Assembly (NCBI RefSeq): GCF_001428685.1
Contig: NZ_LMIK01000007.1
Coordinates: forward strand, 1 to 64,000
Source of the DNA: Lysobacter sp. Root76
Lineage (GTDB): Bacteria; Pseudomonadota; Gammaproteobacteria; Xanthomonadales; Xanthomonadaceae
Length of the DNA: 64,000 nt
Direction: 5' to 3'
Position numbers and translations under genes: made by a program. Shown in pieces: positions 33,902 to 43,847 of the stretch; position 1 is the stretch's first letter, and every line of letters starts with the position of its first letter. The notes below the pieces were generated by a model. The model worked only from the letters and a program-made list of their open reading frames with translations. It made no database searches and was not told where the DNA came from.

Positions 33902-34444
33902 CTACCTGGCCGCCTGCGGCTGGCGCGCGCTCAGGTCGATGCGGTAGTCGACGATGCGGATGCCGTAGTCGCGGCGCATCGACAGCGGTTCGAGCATCGC
34001 CGCGTCGTCGGCCTCGCCGGCGTCGCGGCCGACCACCAGATAGGCCGGCTGGTCCTGGCCGTGGTTGACCAGCAGCTCGCAATCGCCCGGGTCGAACGCG
34101 ACCTGGCGGCCGTTGCGCGCCGTGCCCAGCGGTACCCGCAGCCCCGGACCGCGCGCCAGCGAGGCACTCCAGCGGTTGCTGTTCTCGCACTCGCCCTGGT
34201 ATTCGCGGCCGAGGTAGACGCAGACCAGGCTGTTCTCGGCCACGCCGCGGCGGCCGTCCTGTTCGTACTCGATCCGGAACGGGAAGCTGTAGCGGCGGTG
34301 CGCCGGCTTGGCGTCGCCGAGTTCGCGGATCTCGTTGCGGCTGCAGGTCAGCGGCGACAGGGCGTCGAAGGAACTGCAGCCGGCGAGGGCCAGCGCGCCG
34401 GCCAGAGCCAGGCTAGCGGTGCGGAGCGGGAAGGTATGCGGCAT
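33902..34444 (-). CDS. Predicted outer-membrane lipoprotein, unknown function
   Basis: A 180-residue lipoprotein. The signal peptide ends at a good lipobox (LALAGC, acylated Cys23) followed by Ser-Ser, which favours outer-membrane sorting. The mature part is beta-rich (YSFPFRIEYEQDGRRGVAEN, SLVCVYLGREYQGEC) with three further Cys. No named family recognised. It sits 5 bp upstream of hemW, probably cotranscribed. Confidence 0.8.
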   Translation of the reverse strand: MPHTFPLRTASLALAGALALAGCSSFDALSPLTCSRNEIRELGDAKPAHRRYSFPFRIEYEQDGRRGVAENSLVCVYLGREYQGECENSNRWSASLARGPGLRVPLGTARNGRQVAFDPGDCELLVNHGQDQPAYLVVGRDAGEADDAAMLEPLSMRRDYGIRIVDYRIDLSARQPQAAR

Positions 34445-34568
34445 GCGGACGGATTCGATTCGTGGGGCGGGCGCGCCGGCCCTGGGGGGAGGACGATCGC
34501 GGTGGCGACAAGGATACGCGGGCGGGTGGCGCCGGCCGGTGACGCACGCCGCGCTCCGGCTTTGACGG

Positions 34569-34865
34569 TCACACCACGCGGTAGCGGCCGATCCGGCGTT
34601 CCGACAGCGTCAGTGCGTCGCCGCGCGCGTCGATTTCGGCGTAGCGCGGCTCGTCGGCGGCGAGGAAGGCGTCGTAGTCGGCCTGCGAGGCCCGGCGATC
34701 GATGCTCAGATATTCGCCGCTGGACTCGTCGCGCAGCAGTTCGGTGCCCAGATAGCCAGGATGGGCGCCGAACAGCGCGACCCAGTCGCCCTGGGCGCCG
34801 TACAGCGCCTCGAACGCCGGTTCCGAGCCGGGACGCACCCGATACTGCCAAAGCACCGCGAACAT
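34569..34865 (-). CDS. Small dimeric alpha/beta-barrel (ABM-like) protein
   Basis: A 98-residue protein. MFAVLWQYRVRPGSEPAFEALYGAQGDW and PGYLGTELLRDES look like the antibiotic-biosynthesis-monooxygenase ferredoxin-like fold, which dimerises and often acts on quinones or haem. No catalytic residue can be assigned. It follows rdgB by 4 bp and belongs to the rph-VOC-rdgB-ABM-lipoprotein-hemW run. Confidence 0.75.
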   Translation of the reverse strand: MFAVLWQYRVRPGSEPAFEALYGAQGDWVALFGAHPGYLGTELLRDESSGEYLSIDRRASQADYDAFLAADEPRYAEIDARGDALTLSERRIGRYRVV

Positions 34866-34869
34866 GGGC

Positions 34870-35466
34870 TCAGCGTATCGCGTCCAGCAGTTTCTGGCGC
34901 AGCGCGGCCAGGGCGCGGCCGCGGTGGCTGAGGCGGTTCTTGAGCTCGGTGTCCATCTCCGCCGCGGTCAGGCCGTAGTCGGGGTCCAGGAACACCGGGT
35001 TGTAGCCGAAGCCGCCGGTGCCGCGGCGCTGGTCGATGATGATGCCCGGCCACACGCCCTCGGCGATGATCGGCTGCGGGTCGCCGGGGTGGCGCAGCAG
35101 CACGATCACGGCGTAGAAATGCGCCGCGCGCCGGCCTTCGGGCACGTCCTTCATCGCCAGCAGCAGTTTGTCGATATTGGCCTGGGCGTCGCCGTGCACG
35201 CCCGAATAGCGCGCCGAATACAGGCCCGGCGCGCCGCCCAGGGCGTCGACGCAGATGCCCGAATCGTCGGCCAGTGCCGGCAGCCCGGTGATCGCGCAGG
35301 CGTGGCGGGCCTTGAGCAGGGCGTTCTCGACGAAGGTGCTGGCGGTCTCCTCGGCGTCCTCCACGCCCAGGTCGCTCTGCGCGACCAGCTCGATGCCGGT
35401 GTCGGCCAGCAATTCGCGCAGTTCGATCAGCTTTCCGGCATTGCTGCTGGCCAACACCAGTTTCAT
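34870..35466 (-). CDS. rdgB: XTP/dITP diphosphatase
   Basis: A 198-residue cytosolic house-cleaning pyrophosphatase that hydrolyses dITP, XTP and similar nucleotides before they enter DNA. Diagnostic segments: [13 protein letters not shown] at the N-terminus, [28 protein letters not shown] and [20 protein letters not shown], ending [10 protein letters not shown]. Normal length. Its ATG overlaps the VOC stop (ATGA). Linkage of rph-rdgB-hemW is conserved in gammaproteobacteria. Confidence 0.96.
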   Translation of the reverse strand: MKLVLASSNAGKLIELRELLADTGIELVAQSDLGVEDAEETASTFVENALLKARHACAITGLPALADDSGICVDALGGAPGLYSARYSGVHGDAQANIDKLLLAMKDVPEGRRAAHFYAVIVLLRHPGDPQPIIAEGVWPGIIIDQRRGTGGFGYNPVFLDPDYGLTAAEMDTELKNRLSHRGRALAALRQKLLDAIR

Positions 35467-35870
35467 CGCTTCAGCTCCAGCAGGTCCCAGCGGTTGCCGT
35501 ACAGGTCTTCGAACACGGCCACGGTGCCGTAGGCCTCGTGGCGCGGCGCTTCCATGAAACGCACGCCCTGCGCGCTCATCGTGGCGTGGTCGCGGGCGAA
35601 ATCGTCGGTATGCAGGAAGTAGCCGACCCGGCCGCCGGTCTGGTCGCCGACGCGCGCGGCCTGGGCCGCGTCGCCGGGTTGCGCCAGCAGCAGCGCGGTT
35701 TCGTTGCCGGGCGAGGGCGATAGCCGCACCCAGCGCTTGCCGCCGCCCAGGTCGGTGTCCTCGAGCAGGACGAAGCCGAGCGCGCCGGTGTAGTAGGCGA
35801 TCGCCTCGTCGTAGTCGCGCACCAGCAGGGTGAAGGCGCCCAGGCTGCGCGGCGGCGAGGCGTCGCTCAC
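35463..35870 (-). CDS. VOC (glyoxalase/bleomycin-resistance) family protein
   Basis: A 135-residue vicinal-oxygen-chelate protein: [31 protein letters not shown], then [10 protein letters not shown] and [16 protein letters not shown], two beta-alpha-beta-beta-beta modules. Function within the superfamily is unknown. It starts with GTG at 35870, overlapping the rph stop (GTGA), and its stop overlaps the rdgB start, so it is coupled on both sides. The long frame extending upstream to 37220 is only a shadow of rph. Confidence 0.85.
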   Translation of the reverse strand: MSDASPPRSLGAFTLLVRDYDEAIAYYTGALGFVLLEDTDLGGGKRWVRLSPSPGNETALLLAQPGDAAQAARVGDQTGGRVGYFLHTDDFARDHATMSAQGVRFMEAPRHEAYGTVAVFEDLYGNRWDLLELKR

Positions 35871-36625
35871 GAGGCCAGGGCCTGGCGCTGGTGCTGGATC
35901 AGTTCGGCGATGCCGGCTTCGGCCAGGGCCAGCAGACCGTCGAGTTCCTCGCGCCGGAACGCATGACCCTCGGCGGTGCCCTGCAGCTCGATGAAGCCGC
36001 CGCCGTCGTTCATGACCACGTTCATGTCGGTGTCGCAGTCGCTGTCCTCGGCGTAATCCAGGTCCAGCACCGGCACGCCGCGGTAGACGCCGACCGAGAC
36101 CGCCGCGACCGCGCCGAAGATCGGATCCTTGTTGATCTCGCGCCGCGCCTGCAGCCAGCGCACCGCGTCGACCAGGGCCACGTAGGCGCCGGTGATCGCG
36201 GCGGTGCGGGTGCCGCCGTCGGCCTGCAGCACGTCGCAGTCCAGGGTGATGGTGCGTTCGCCCAGCGCCTTGCGGTCGATGCAGGCGCGCAGGGCGCGGC
36301 CGATCAGGCGCTGGATCTCGAGCGTGCGCCCGCCCTGCTTGCCGCGCGCGGCCTCGCGGTCGCTGCGGGTGTGGGTGGCGCGCGGCAGCATGCCGTACTC
36401 GGCGGTGACCCAGCCTTCGCCCTTGCCGCGCAGGAAGGGCGGCACCTTGTTCTCGATGCTGGCGGTGCACAGCACCCGGGTCTGGCCGAAGCTGACCAGC
36501 ACCGAGCCCTCGGCGTGGGCGGTGTAAGCGCGTTCGATGCGGACTTCGCGCATCTGCCCGGGCGTGCGCCCGCTGGGACGCGCGACGGCGTCGGTGGGGG
36601 CGGCGGAAGTGCCGGTCATGACCAT
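35867..36625 (-). CDS. rph: Ribonuclease PH
   Basis: A 252-residue phosphorolytic 3'-5' exoribonuclease that trims tRNA 3' ends. [53 protein letters not shown] and [18 protein letters not shown] are characteristic. [20 protein letters not shown] contains the phosphate site. The C-terminus is intact, unlike the frameshifted K-12 gene. Two ATGs lie 6 bp apart (36625, 36619). It is divergent from yicC, the standard arrangement. Confidence 0.97.
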   Translation of the reverse strand: MVMTGTSAAPTDAVARPSGRTPGQMREVRIERAYTAHAEGSVLVSFGQTRVLCTASIENKVPPFLRGKGEGWVTAEYGMLPRATHTRSDREAARGKQGGRTLEIQRLIGRALRACIDRKALGERTITLDCDVLQADGGTRTAAITGAYVALVDAVRWLQARREINKDPIFGAVAAVSVGVYRGVPVLDLDYAEDSDCDTDMNVVMNDGGGFIELQGTAEGHAFRREELDGLLALAEAGIAELIQHQRQALAS

Positions 36626-36687
36626 GAGTTACCGTTTTGGTGGCCGGCGAGTTTACCATTCGCTCCCTGTAGGCCTTGGACCACCGC

Positions 36688-37563
36688 ATGATCCGCAGCA
36701 TGACCGCCTTCGCCAGCGGCGAACGCGTCACCGAATGGGGCACGCTCGGCTGCGAGCTGCGCTCGGTCAACCACCGTTTCCTCGAACTGGGCCTGCGCCT
36801 GCCCGACGAGCTGCGCGCGCTGGAACCGGCGCTGCGCGAGCGCATCGCCGCGCGCGTGAGCCGCGGCAAGCTCGACTTCGTGCTGCGCCTGCGCGCGCCC
36901 GAAGGCGCCGCCGCCCTGCAGCTCAACCCGACCCGCCTGCGCGAGCTGGGCGAGCTGGCGATCGACCTGCAGGCGCGTTTCCCGGGCCTGCGCACCGAAC
37001 TCACCGACCTGCTGCAGTTCCCCGGCGTGCTGCAGACCCCGGCCACCGACCCGGCGGCGCTGCAGATCGCGGCGCTGGAACTGCTGGACGGCGTGCTGGA
37101 CGAATTCCTGGCCGCGCGCGAGCGCGAGGGCGCCAAGCTGGCGGCGGTGATCGCCGAGCGCGTCGACGCCATCGCCGCGATCGCCGGCGACGTGCGCGGC
37201 ATGATGCCGGGCATCCGCACCGGTCAGCGCACCAAGCTGGAAACGCGTCTGGCCGATCTGGCCCAGTCCAGCGGCGTCGGCGGTTTCGATCAGGGCCGCG
37301 TCGAGCAGGAACTGGTGCTGTGGCTGCAGAAGCTGGACGTGGAGGAAGAGCTCGACCGGCTCGACTCCCATGTCGCCGAGGCCCGCCGCGTGCTGAAACT
37401 GCGCGAAGCGGTCGGCCGCCGGCTCGACTTCCTACTGCAGGAATTCAACCGCGAGGCCAACACCCTGGGCTCCAAGTCGGTCGACGCGCGCAGTTCGGCG
37501 GCGGCGGTGGAGCTGAAGGTGCTGATCGATCAGGTCCGCGAGCAGATCCAGAACATCGAGTAG
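36688..37563 (+). CDS. yicC: YicC family endoribonuclease
   Basis: A 291-residue protein of the YicC/YloC family, shown in E. coli to be an endoribonuclease acting on small RNAs. The canonical N-terminus MIRSMTAFASGE sets the start at 36688. SVNHRFLELGLRLPDELRALEP and VGRRLDFLLQEFNREANTLGSKS near the C-terminus are family signatures. It is divergent from rph; a 275-bp gap with a minisatellite separates it from gmk. Confidence 0.95.
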   Translation: MIRSMTAFASGERVTEWGTLGCELRSVNHRFLELGLRLPDELRALEPALRERIAARVSRGKLDFVLRLRAPEGAAALQLNPTRLRELGELAIDLQARFPGLRTELTDLLQFPGVLQTPATDPAALQIAALELLDGVLDEFLAAREREGAKLAAVIAERVDAIAAIAGDVRGMMPGIRTGQRTKLETRLADLAQSSGVGGFDQGRVEQELVLWLQKLDVEEELDRLDSHVAEARRVLKLREAVGRRLDFLLQEFNREANTLGSKSVDARSSAAAVELKVLIDQVREQIQNIE

Positions 37564-37596
37564 CTGCGGAGAAGCAGCATCTGGTAAGGGCGGCAA

Positions 37597-37725
37597 CCAG
37601 TAGAGGCAGCAACTAAGCAACTAGTAGAGCAGCAACTAGTAGAACAGCAACTAGTAGAGCAGCAACTAGTAGAGCAGCAACTAGTAGAGCAGCAACTAGT
37701 GGAGCAGCAACTAGTAGAAGCAGTG
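37597..37725. repeat. 15-bp minisatellite between yicC and gmk
   Basis: Tandem units of CTAGTAGAGCAGCAA begin at 37621, 37636, 37651, 37666, 37681, 37696 and 37711, with one to two base changes. Degenerate units extend to both sides. Each unit overlaps an ACTAGT hexamer. The array is far more AT-rich than its surroundings. On the minus strand it reads as a Cys/Ser/Thr repeat in an open frame, not believed to be a gene. Confidence 0.9.
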
Positions 37726-37838
37726 GTCGGTAAAAGCAGTAACCAGTTTATGCAGTAGCGAGTAGGGGTGCTTTGCCGCTCCGCACTAGTTCCCAATTCC
37801 TATTCACTCGTTACTAGCCCCCAGCTACAGGCGAATTC

Positions 37839-38459
37839 ATGCGCGGAACCCTCTATATCGTCGCTGCCCCGTCCGGTGCCGGAAAATCCAGCATCGTCAA
37901 CGCGGTGCTGGCCCGCGACCCGAACATCAGCCTGTCGATCTCGTTCACCTCGCGCCAGCCGCGTCCGGGCGAACGCCATGCCGAGCACTACCACTTCGTC
38001 AGCGCCGAGGAATTCGAAGGCATGGTCGAGGCCGGCGACTTCTTCGAGCACGCGCGCGTGCACGGCGACTGGAAGGGCACCGCGCGCCAGTCGGTCGAGC
38101 CGCAACTGTCGGGCGGCCGCGACGTGCTGCTGGAGATCGATTGGCAGGGCGCGCGCCAGGTCCGCAACAAGGTGCCCGGCGCGGTCAGCGTGTTCATCCT
38201 GCCGCCGTCGCGGCAGGCGCTGGAGTCGCGCATGCGCACCCGCGGCCAGGACAGCGAAGAGGTGATCCAGCAGCGGCTCGCGGCCGCGCGCGAGGAAATG
38301 TCGCACTACGGCGAATTCGACTATGTGATCGTCAACGAGCACTTCGACACCGCGGTCGACGAGATGTGCGCGATCTTCGTCGCCAGCCGGTTGCGGCGCG
38401 AACCGCAGGTGGCGCGCCATTCGCGCCTGATCACCGCCCTGCTGGCCGACGAGGGCTGA
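37839..38459 (+). CDS. gmk: Guanylate kinase
   Basis: A 206-residue enzyme converting GMP to GDP with ATP. The P-loop AAPSGAGKSS lies at residues 9-18. SISFTSRQPRPGERHAEHYHF forms the GMP-binding region, and EIDWQGARQVR and FILPPSRQAL follow. Normal length. Its position before rpoZ-spoT is the classic stringent-response neighbourhood, apt because (p)ppGpp inhibits guanylate kinase in many bacteria. Confidence 0.97.
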   Translation: MRGTLYIVAAPSGAGKSSIVNAVLARDPNISLSISFTSRQPRPGERHAEHYHFVSAEEFEGMVEAGDFFEHARVHGDWKGTARQSVEPQLSGGRDVLLEIDWQGARQVRNKVPGAVSVFILPPSRQALESRMRTRGQDSEEVIQQRLAAAREEMSHYGEFDYVIVNEHFDTAVDEMCAIFVASRLRREPQVARHSRLITALLADEG

Positions 38460-38494
38460 GCGGGGCGCGACCCGGCCCAGCCCAGCTTTCCGCC

Positions 38495-38597
38495 TTGGGG
38501 TAGGAGCGGCGTAAGCCGCGACCCGACTGCCCCGCAAACCCAGCCTAGCGACGCCGTAGCCTACTGCCGCGGTTGCGGCTTACGCCGCTCCTACCCC
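38495..38597. repeat. Inverted pair of the GGAGCGGCGTAAGCCGCGA repeat
   Basis: The plus-sense arm (TTGGGGTAGGAGCGGCGTAA..) at 38495-38521 faces its reverse complement at 38570-38597 (GCGGCTTACGCCGCTCCTAC). It lies between gmk and rpoZ and can fold into a large hairpin that might limit read-through. Confidence 0.8.
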
Positions 38598-38738
38598 CGG
38601 GTTGCGCTGCTTTTGGGCAGTTAACTGCTTGATTCTTAACCCCGAAAGCCGCCTATTCTTGCTCTGGGGCGCCGGCGCCGCTAAACTTCCCGGTCCCCAT
38701 CCGCTGTAAAGACGGCCGCACCGGCCGCCAGGAGCCCC

Positions 38739-39038
38739 ATGGCCCGCATCACCGTCGAAGATTGCCTGGAAGTGGTCGATAACCGCTTCGAACTCGTCAT
38801 GCTGGCCGCCAAGCGCGCCCGTCAGCTGGCCAACGGCGTCGAGCCGCAGCTGGACAACAGCGAAGCCAACGACAAGCCGACCGTGTTGGCGCTGCGCGAA
38901 ATCGCCGCGCGCCAGATCAACCCCGAATACATCGACGCGGTCGAGAAGTCCGAGCGCGAGCGCAAGGAGCGCGAGGCGCTGGAATGGGCCGCCGCCGAAG
39001 TGGTCGCCGACGACGACCTGTCCAAGGGCGACGACTGA
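38739..39038 (+). CDS. rpoZ: RNA polymerase omega subunit
   Basis: A 99-residue subunit that helps assemble beta' and contributes to the ppGpp site of RNA polymerase. [20 protein letters not shown] and [11 protein letters not shown] are near-invariant, and [12 protein letters not shown] follows. The acidic tail is typical. Upstream of spoT as usual, but a strong terminator follows it here. Confidence 0.97.
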   Translation: MARITVEDCLEVVDNRFELVMLAAKRARQLANGVEPQLDNSEANDKPTVLALREIAARQINPEYIDAVEKSERERKEREALEWAAAEVVADDDLSKGDD

Positions 39039-39075
39039 TCCGGCTGCGGCCTCCGGGCCGCGCCCGCGACACCCA

Positions 39076-39103
39076 ACGGCTCCGCCTCGGCGGGGCCGTT
39101 TTC
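39076..39103 (+). terminator. Intrinsic terminator of rpoZ
   Basis: ACGGCTCCGCC (39076-39086), TC loop, GGCGGGGCCGT (39089-39099), with one G-U pair, followed by TTTTCG. It suggests that spoT, starting at 39392, has its own promoter. Confidence 0.8.
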
Positions 39104-39151
39104 GTATGCGGGGCGCGGACGATGCCGCGTGTCGTGGCGCGGGACGGAGCT

Positions 39152-39228
39152 TTCTGTGGGAGCGGCGTGAGCCGCGATTGAACCCCGATCCGGGATCGCG
39201 CGATCGCGGCTCACGCCGCTCCCACAGA
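39152..39228. repeat. Large inverted repeat in the rpoZ-spoT gap
   Basis: TCTGTGGGAGCGGCGTGAGC.. (39152-39177) faces its exact reverse complement (39203-39228), giving about 25 bp of perfect stem with a 25-nt loop. It belongs to the same dispersed family as at 48-131. The rest of the 39039-39391 gap holds no gene. Confidence 0.85.
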
Positions 39229-39391
39229 CCGTCGGGCGGCCCGGCGGCCGGCACGAACCGTGCCCGCCGCCGTTAACTCGAGCCGCCCGCGCATACGGAT
39301 TCCGGTAATCGCCACCATATTCATGTTTCCGATGCCGGAAACGTCCGCGGCCGCGTTGCAAGCCGCGCCGCCGCCCGCGTAGATTGCTCTT

Positions 39392-41575
39392 ATGACCCCC
39401 GCCGAGCCCGCGCTGCAGTCCTATCCGGTCCCCGCCCACGAAGACGCGGACCTGCCGGACTACGTGCGCGAGTTCGAACGGTCCGCGCACTACCTGCCCG
39501 AAGCGCAGCGGCAACTGCTGCGCCGCGCCTGGGCGATCGGCGCCGCCGCGCACGCGGGCCAGACCCGCAAATCCGGCGAGCCCTACATCACCCATCCGGT
39601 CGCGGTGGCCAAGGTGCTGGCCGACCAGGGCCTGGACGTCGAGACCCTGATCGCGGCGATCCTGCACGACACCATCGAAGACACCCCGCTGACCCGAGAG
39701 GGGCTGGCGACCGAATTCGGCGAAACCGTGGCCGAGCTGGTCGACGGCGTCACCAAGCTGGACAAGCTGCACTTCCGCGACCGCCAGGAAGCGGCCGCCG
39801 AGAGCTTCCGCAAGATGCTGCTGGCGATGGCGCGCGACCTGCGCGTGATCCTGATCAAGCTCGCCGACCGCCTGCACAACATGCGCACCCTGGGCGCGCA
39901 GAGCGCCGAGGCGCGCGAGCGCATCGCCCTGGAAACACTGGAGATCTACGCCCCGATCGCGCAGCGCCTGGGCATGAATCTGATCAAGGCCGAGCTGCAG
40001 GACCTGGGCTTCCGCGCCCTGCATCCCTGGCGCCATGCGGTGATCGAGAAGCGCATCCGCACCCAGCCGGTGGTGCGGCGCGAGTCGTTGGTGCAGATCG
40101 AAGCGCATCTGGCCCAGCGCCTGGCGAAAGAGAAGCTGCAGCACCGCCTGATCAGCCGGGTGAAGTCGCCGTGGAGCATCTACACCAAGATGCACCACGA
40201 GCACAAAAGCTTCACCCAGGTCATGGACGTGTTCGGCTTCCGGGTCGTGGTCAAGAGCGTGCCTGATTGCTACCACGCGCTGGGCGTGGTGCATTCGGCG
40301 TACAAGCCGCTGGACGCGCGCTTCCGCGATTTCATCGCCATCCCCAAGGCCAACGGCTATCAGTCGCTGCACACGGTGCTGTTCGGCCCCTACGGCTCGC
40401 CGGTGGAAGTGCAGATCCGCACCGAGGAGATGGACCTGATCGCCGAGCGCGGCATCGCCGCGCACTGGTCCTACAAGCACGGCGGGGAAGGCCCGAACAG
40501 CGCCCAGAGCCGCGCCCACAGCTGGATCGCCAGCCTGGTCGAGTCGCAGCGTTCGACCGGCTCGTCGCTGGAGTTCCTCGAAAACGTCAAGGTCGACCTG
40601 TTCCCGGACGAGGTCTACCTGTTCACGCCCAAGGGCGACATCCTCTCGTTGCCGCGCAATTCCACCGCCCTGGACTTCGCCTACGCCGTGCATACCGATG
40701 TCGGCAACCGCGCGGTGGCCGCGCGCGTCGACAGCAAGCTGGTGCCGCTGCGGACCAAGCTCGCCAGCGGCCAGCGCGTGGAGATCATCACCGCCAAGTC
40801 CTCGACGCCGAAGCCGCAATGGCTGGAGTTCGTGGTCTCGGGCAAGGCCCGCACCTCGATCCGCCAGCAGCTCAAGCAGCTCGAACACGAGGACGCGGTC
40901 CAGCTCGGCCACCGCATGCTCGATCGCGCCCTGGAAGCGTTGGAGACCTCGCTGGACCGCGTGCCGGCGCTGCGCCTGGAAGCGTATCTGAGCGAAAGCC
41001 GCTACCCGCGTCTGGAAGCGCTGCTGGCCGATATCGCGCTGGGCAACCGCATGCCCAACCAGGTCGCGCTGGCGCTCGCGCGCGAGACCCCGGGCAAGCC
41101 GCGCGGGCGCGCGATCGACCGCCCGCGCCTGACCGAAGACAAGATCCTGATCACCGGCGCCGAGCGCGGCGTGATCAGCTTCGCCAATTGCTGTCTGCCG
41201 CTGCCTGGCGACGAGATCATGGGCTACCACACCGCCGGCAAGGGCATCGTGGTGCACCGGCTGGACTGCCCCAACGTCGCCGAATACCGCAAGTCGCCGG
41301 ACCGCTGGGTACCGATCGGCTGGGACCGCCAGGTCAGCGGCGATTTCGGCGCGGCGCTTCGGATCGAGGTCGACAACCGCCCCGGCGCGCTGGCGCAGGT
41401 GGCCGCGGCGATCGCCGAGGCCGAGTCCAACATCGACCGCGTCGAGTACCTGGAGCGCGATTCCAACATCGCGATCATGCGGTTCTCGATCGAGGTCGCC
41501 GACCGCCGCCACCTGGCCGACGTGATGCGGCGCGTGCGCCGGCTCAACGTGGTGTTGGGCGTGCAGCGGATGTAA
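39392..41575 (+). CDS. spoT: Bifunctional (p)ppGpp synthase/hydrolase
   Basis: A 727-residue stringent-response enzyme. The HD hydrolase domain has AILHDTIEDT near residue 89 and KLADRLHNMRTL. The synthetase domain has VKSPWSIYTKM, VFGFRVVV and FRDFIAIPKANGYQSLHT (all about 245-335). TGS follows (LFTPKGDILSLPRNSTALDFAY, near 410), then a helical region and a C-terminal ACT domain (about 650-727). HD and ED residues are intact, so both activities are expected. Confidence 0.96.
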   Translation: MTPAEPALQSYPVPAHEDADLPDYVREFERSAHYLPEAQRQLLRRAWAIGAAAHAGQTRKSGEPYITHPVAVAKVLADQGLDVETLIAAILHDTIEDTPLTREGLATEFGETVAELVDGVTKLDKLHFRDRQEAAAESFRKMLLAMARDLRVILIKLADRLHNMRTLGAQSAEARERIALETLEIYAPIAQRLGMNLIKAELQDLGFRALHPWRHAVIEKRIRTQPVVRRESLVQIEAHLAQRLAKEKLQHRLISRVKSPWSIYTKMHHEHKSFTQVMDVFGFRVVVKSVPDCYHALGVVHSAYKPLDARFRDFIAIPKANGYQSLHTVLFGPYGSPVEVQIRTEEMDLIAERGIAAHWSYKHGGEGPNSAQSRAHSWIASLVESQRSTGSSLEFLENVKVDLFPDEVYLFTPKGDILSLPRNSTALDFAYAVHTDVGNRAVAARVDSKLVPLRTKLASGQRVEIITAKSSTPKPQWLEFVVSGKARTSIRQQLKQLEHEDAVQLGHRMLDRALEALETSLDRVPALRLEAYLSESRYPRLEALLADIALGNRMPNQVALALARETPGKPRGRAIDRPRLTEDKILITGAERGVISFANCCLPLPGDEIMGYHTAGKGIVVHRLDCPNVAEYRKSPDRWVPIGWDRQVSGDFGAALRIEVDNRPGALAQVAAAIAEAESNIDRVEYLERDSNIAIMRFSIEVADRRHLADVMRRVRRLNVVLGVQRM

Positions 41576-41590
41576 GTGGCGCCGGCGTCC

Positions 41591-41805
41591 GCGATGCGGT
41601 TCGCCTGTGGCTCACCGCATCCTACCCAGGCCGATCTGCGCATTCGTAGGATGCGGTGATAACCGCATCGGCTCCGTGTCGGTGGGCATGCAGCACATCT
41701 AGGCGATGCTAGCCGCCGCGATGCGGTTCGCCTCTGGCTCGCCGCATCCTACCCAGGCCGATCTGCGCGAGTCGCGGGATGGGCGATAGCCGCATCGGCT
41801 CCGTG
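41591..41805 (+). repeat. Two 88-bp direct repeats downstream of spoT
   Basis: 41591-41678 and 41718-41805 both begin GCGATGCGGTTCGCCT and end CGCATCGGCTCCGTG, with about 12 differences. Each contains internal complementary pieces (GCCGCATCCTAC / GTAGGATGCGG in copy 1), so each can fold. The whole 41576-41904 gap holds these and the bamD terminator, and no gene. Confidence 0.85.
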
Positions 41806-41853
41806 ACGACGCATTCGCGCCCCCGGGTCTCCCGCAATCCGAACCCCGCAAAC

Positions 41854-41881
41854 GCAGACGCCGCCCGAAGGCGGCGTCTGC
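41854..41881 (-). terminator. Terminator hairpin downstream of bamD
   Basis: GCAGACGCCGC (41854-41864), 6-nt loop, GCGGCGTCTGC (41871-41881): a perfect 11-bp stem 23 bp past the bamD stop on the minus strand. Confidence 0.7.
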
Positions 41882-41904
41882 AACATCGCGAGGTAAGCCG
41901 AGGC

Positions 41905-42789
41905 TTACTTGGCGTTGCGGTCCTGGTTGTCCAGGGCCGACTTCTCGCCCGCGAACGGGTTGAGTTTGCGCCAGTTGCTCGGATAGTCCGGCCAGTCGCC
42001 CTGCAGATAAGGGTGATTGGGGTCGTTCTGCTGCAGCACGCGCTTGGCGTCGGCGGCCAGGGTCTCGTTGCCCAGGCCGGTGTAGGCCACCGCCAGGGTC
42101 GCGACCGCGTCGTTCTGGTACTTGCTCTGCGGGTAGGTTTCGAGCAGGAACTTGGCGCGCTCGGCCGCGGCCACATAGGCGGTGCGGCGCAGGTAGTACA
42201 GGGCGACGTCGAGCTCGTGGCGCGAGAACGTGTCGCGCAGCGCCATCATGCGCAGGCGCGCGTCGGCGGCGTAGCGGCTGTTGGGGTAGCGGTCGGCGAC
42301 GATGGCGAAGTCGTTGTAGGCCTGCATCGGCGTGGCCAGGTCCCGGCGGCTGGCGTCCAGGCGCCACACGCGCTGCAGGAACACCGTGTCGCGGCTGGAG
42401 TTCACCAGGCCACGCAGGTAGTACATGTAGGAGGCGTAGCGGTGGGTCGGGTAGGTACGGATGAAGCGGTCGATGCTGCTGATCGCGTCGTCGTGCTTGC
42501 CGGACTTGAACTGGGCGTAGGCGGTCTCGACCAGGGCCTGCTCGGTGTACGGGCCGTAGGGGTACTGCGCGACCAGGCGCTTGAACGTGGCCTCCGCAGC
42601 GGCCCAGTTGCCGTTGGTCATCGAGGTATGGGCCTTGGTGTACAGCGCTTCGACCGGCTGGCCCTCGTCCGCATCCTTGTCCTTGAACATCTTGCCCAGC
42701 CGGCCGCAGCCAGACCCAGCGAGGACCACGATCAGCAACAGGGACAGCAGTCGGACGAGGCGGAGTGAAGGGGCGAAACGAAGGGTCAT
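41905..42789 (-). CDS. bamD: Outer-membrane assembly lipoprotein BamD
   Basis: A 294-residue essential lipoprotein of the BAM complex that inserts beta-barrel proteins. Signal peptide with lipobox ending at Cys28 (LAGSGC). The mature part is TPR repeats: [65 protein letters not shown]. Start 42789 ([12 protein letters not shown]) is preferred over an upstream in-frame ATG adding 9 residues. Divergent from rluD, as in E. coli. Confidence 0.95.
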   Translation of the reverse strand: MTLRFAPSLRLVRLLSLLLIVVLAGSGCGRLGKMFKDKDADEGQPVEALYTKAHTSMTNGNWAAAEATFKRLVAQYPYGPYTEQALVETAYAQFKSGKHDDAISSIDRFIRTYPTHRYASYMYYLRGLVNSSRDTVFLQRVWRLDASRRDLATPMQAYNDFAIVADRYPNSRYAADARLRMMALRDTFSRHELDVALYYLRRTAYVAAAERAKFLLETYPQSKYQNDAVATLAVAYTGLGNETLAADAKRVLQQNDPNHPYLQGDWPDYPSNWRKLNPFAGEKSALDNQDRNAK

Positions 42790-42869
42790 GGCAAGGTTCG
42801 CGGGCGCCGGAGGCACGAAGAGCCGATAATAGCAGTCCCTGCGCCTTGCCCCTGAATCCTGCCCATCCG

Positions 42870-43844
<975 letters not shown>

Positions 43845-43847
43845 GCC

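Noticed and set aside
37597-37725. Possible CRISPR array
   Set aside because: Units are contiguous 15-mers without spacers, and no cas genes are near.
37530-37796. 88-codon Cys/Ser/Thr repeat protein on the minus strand
   Set aside because: It is the reverse translation of the 15-bp minisatellite and overlaps the end of yicC. No ribosome-binding site or conserved flank supports it.
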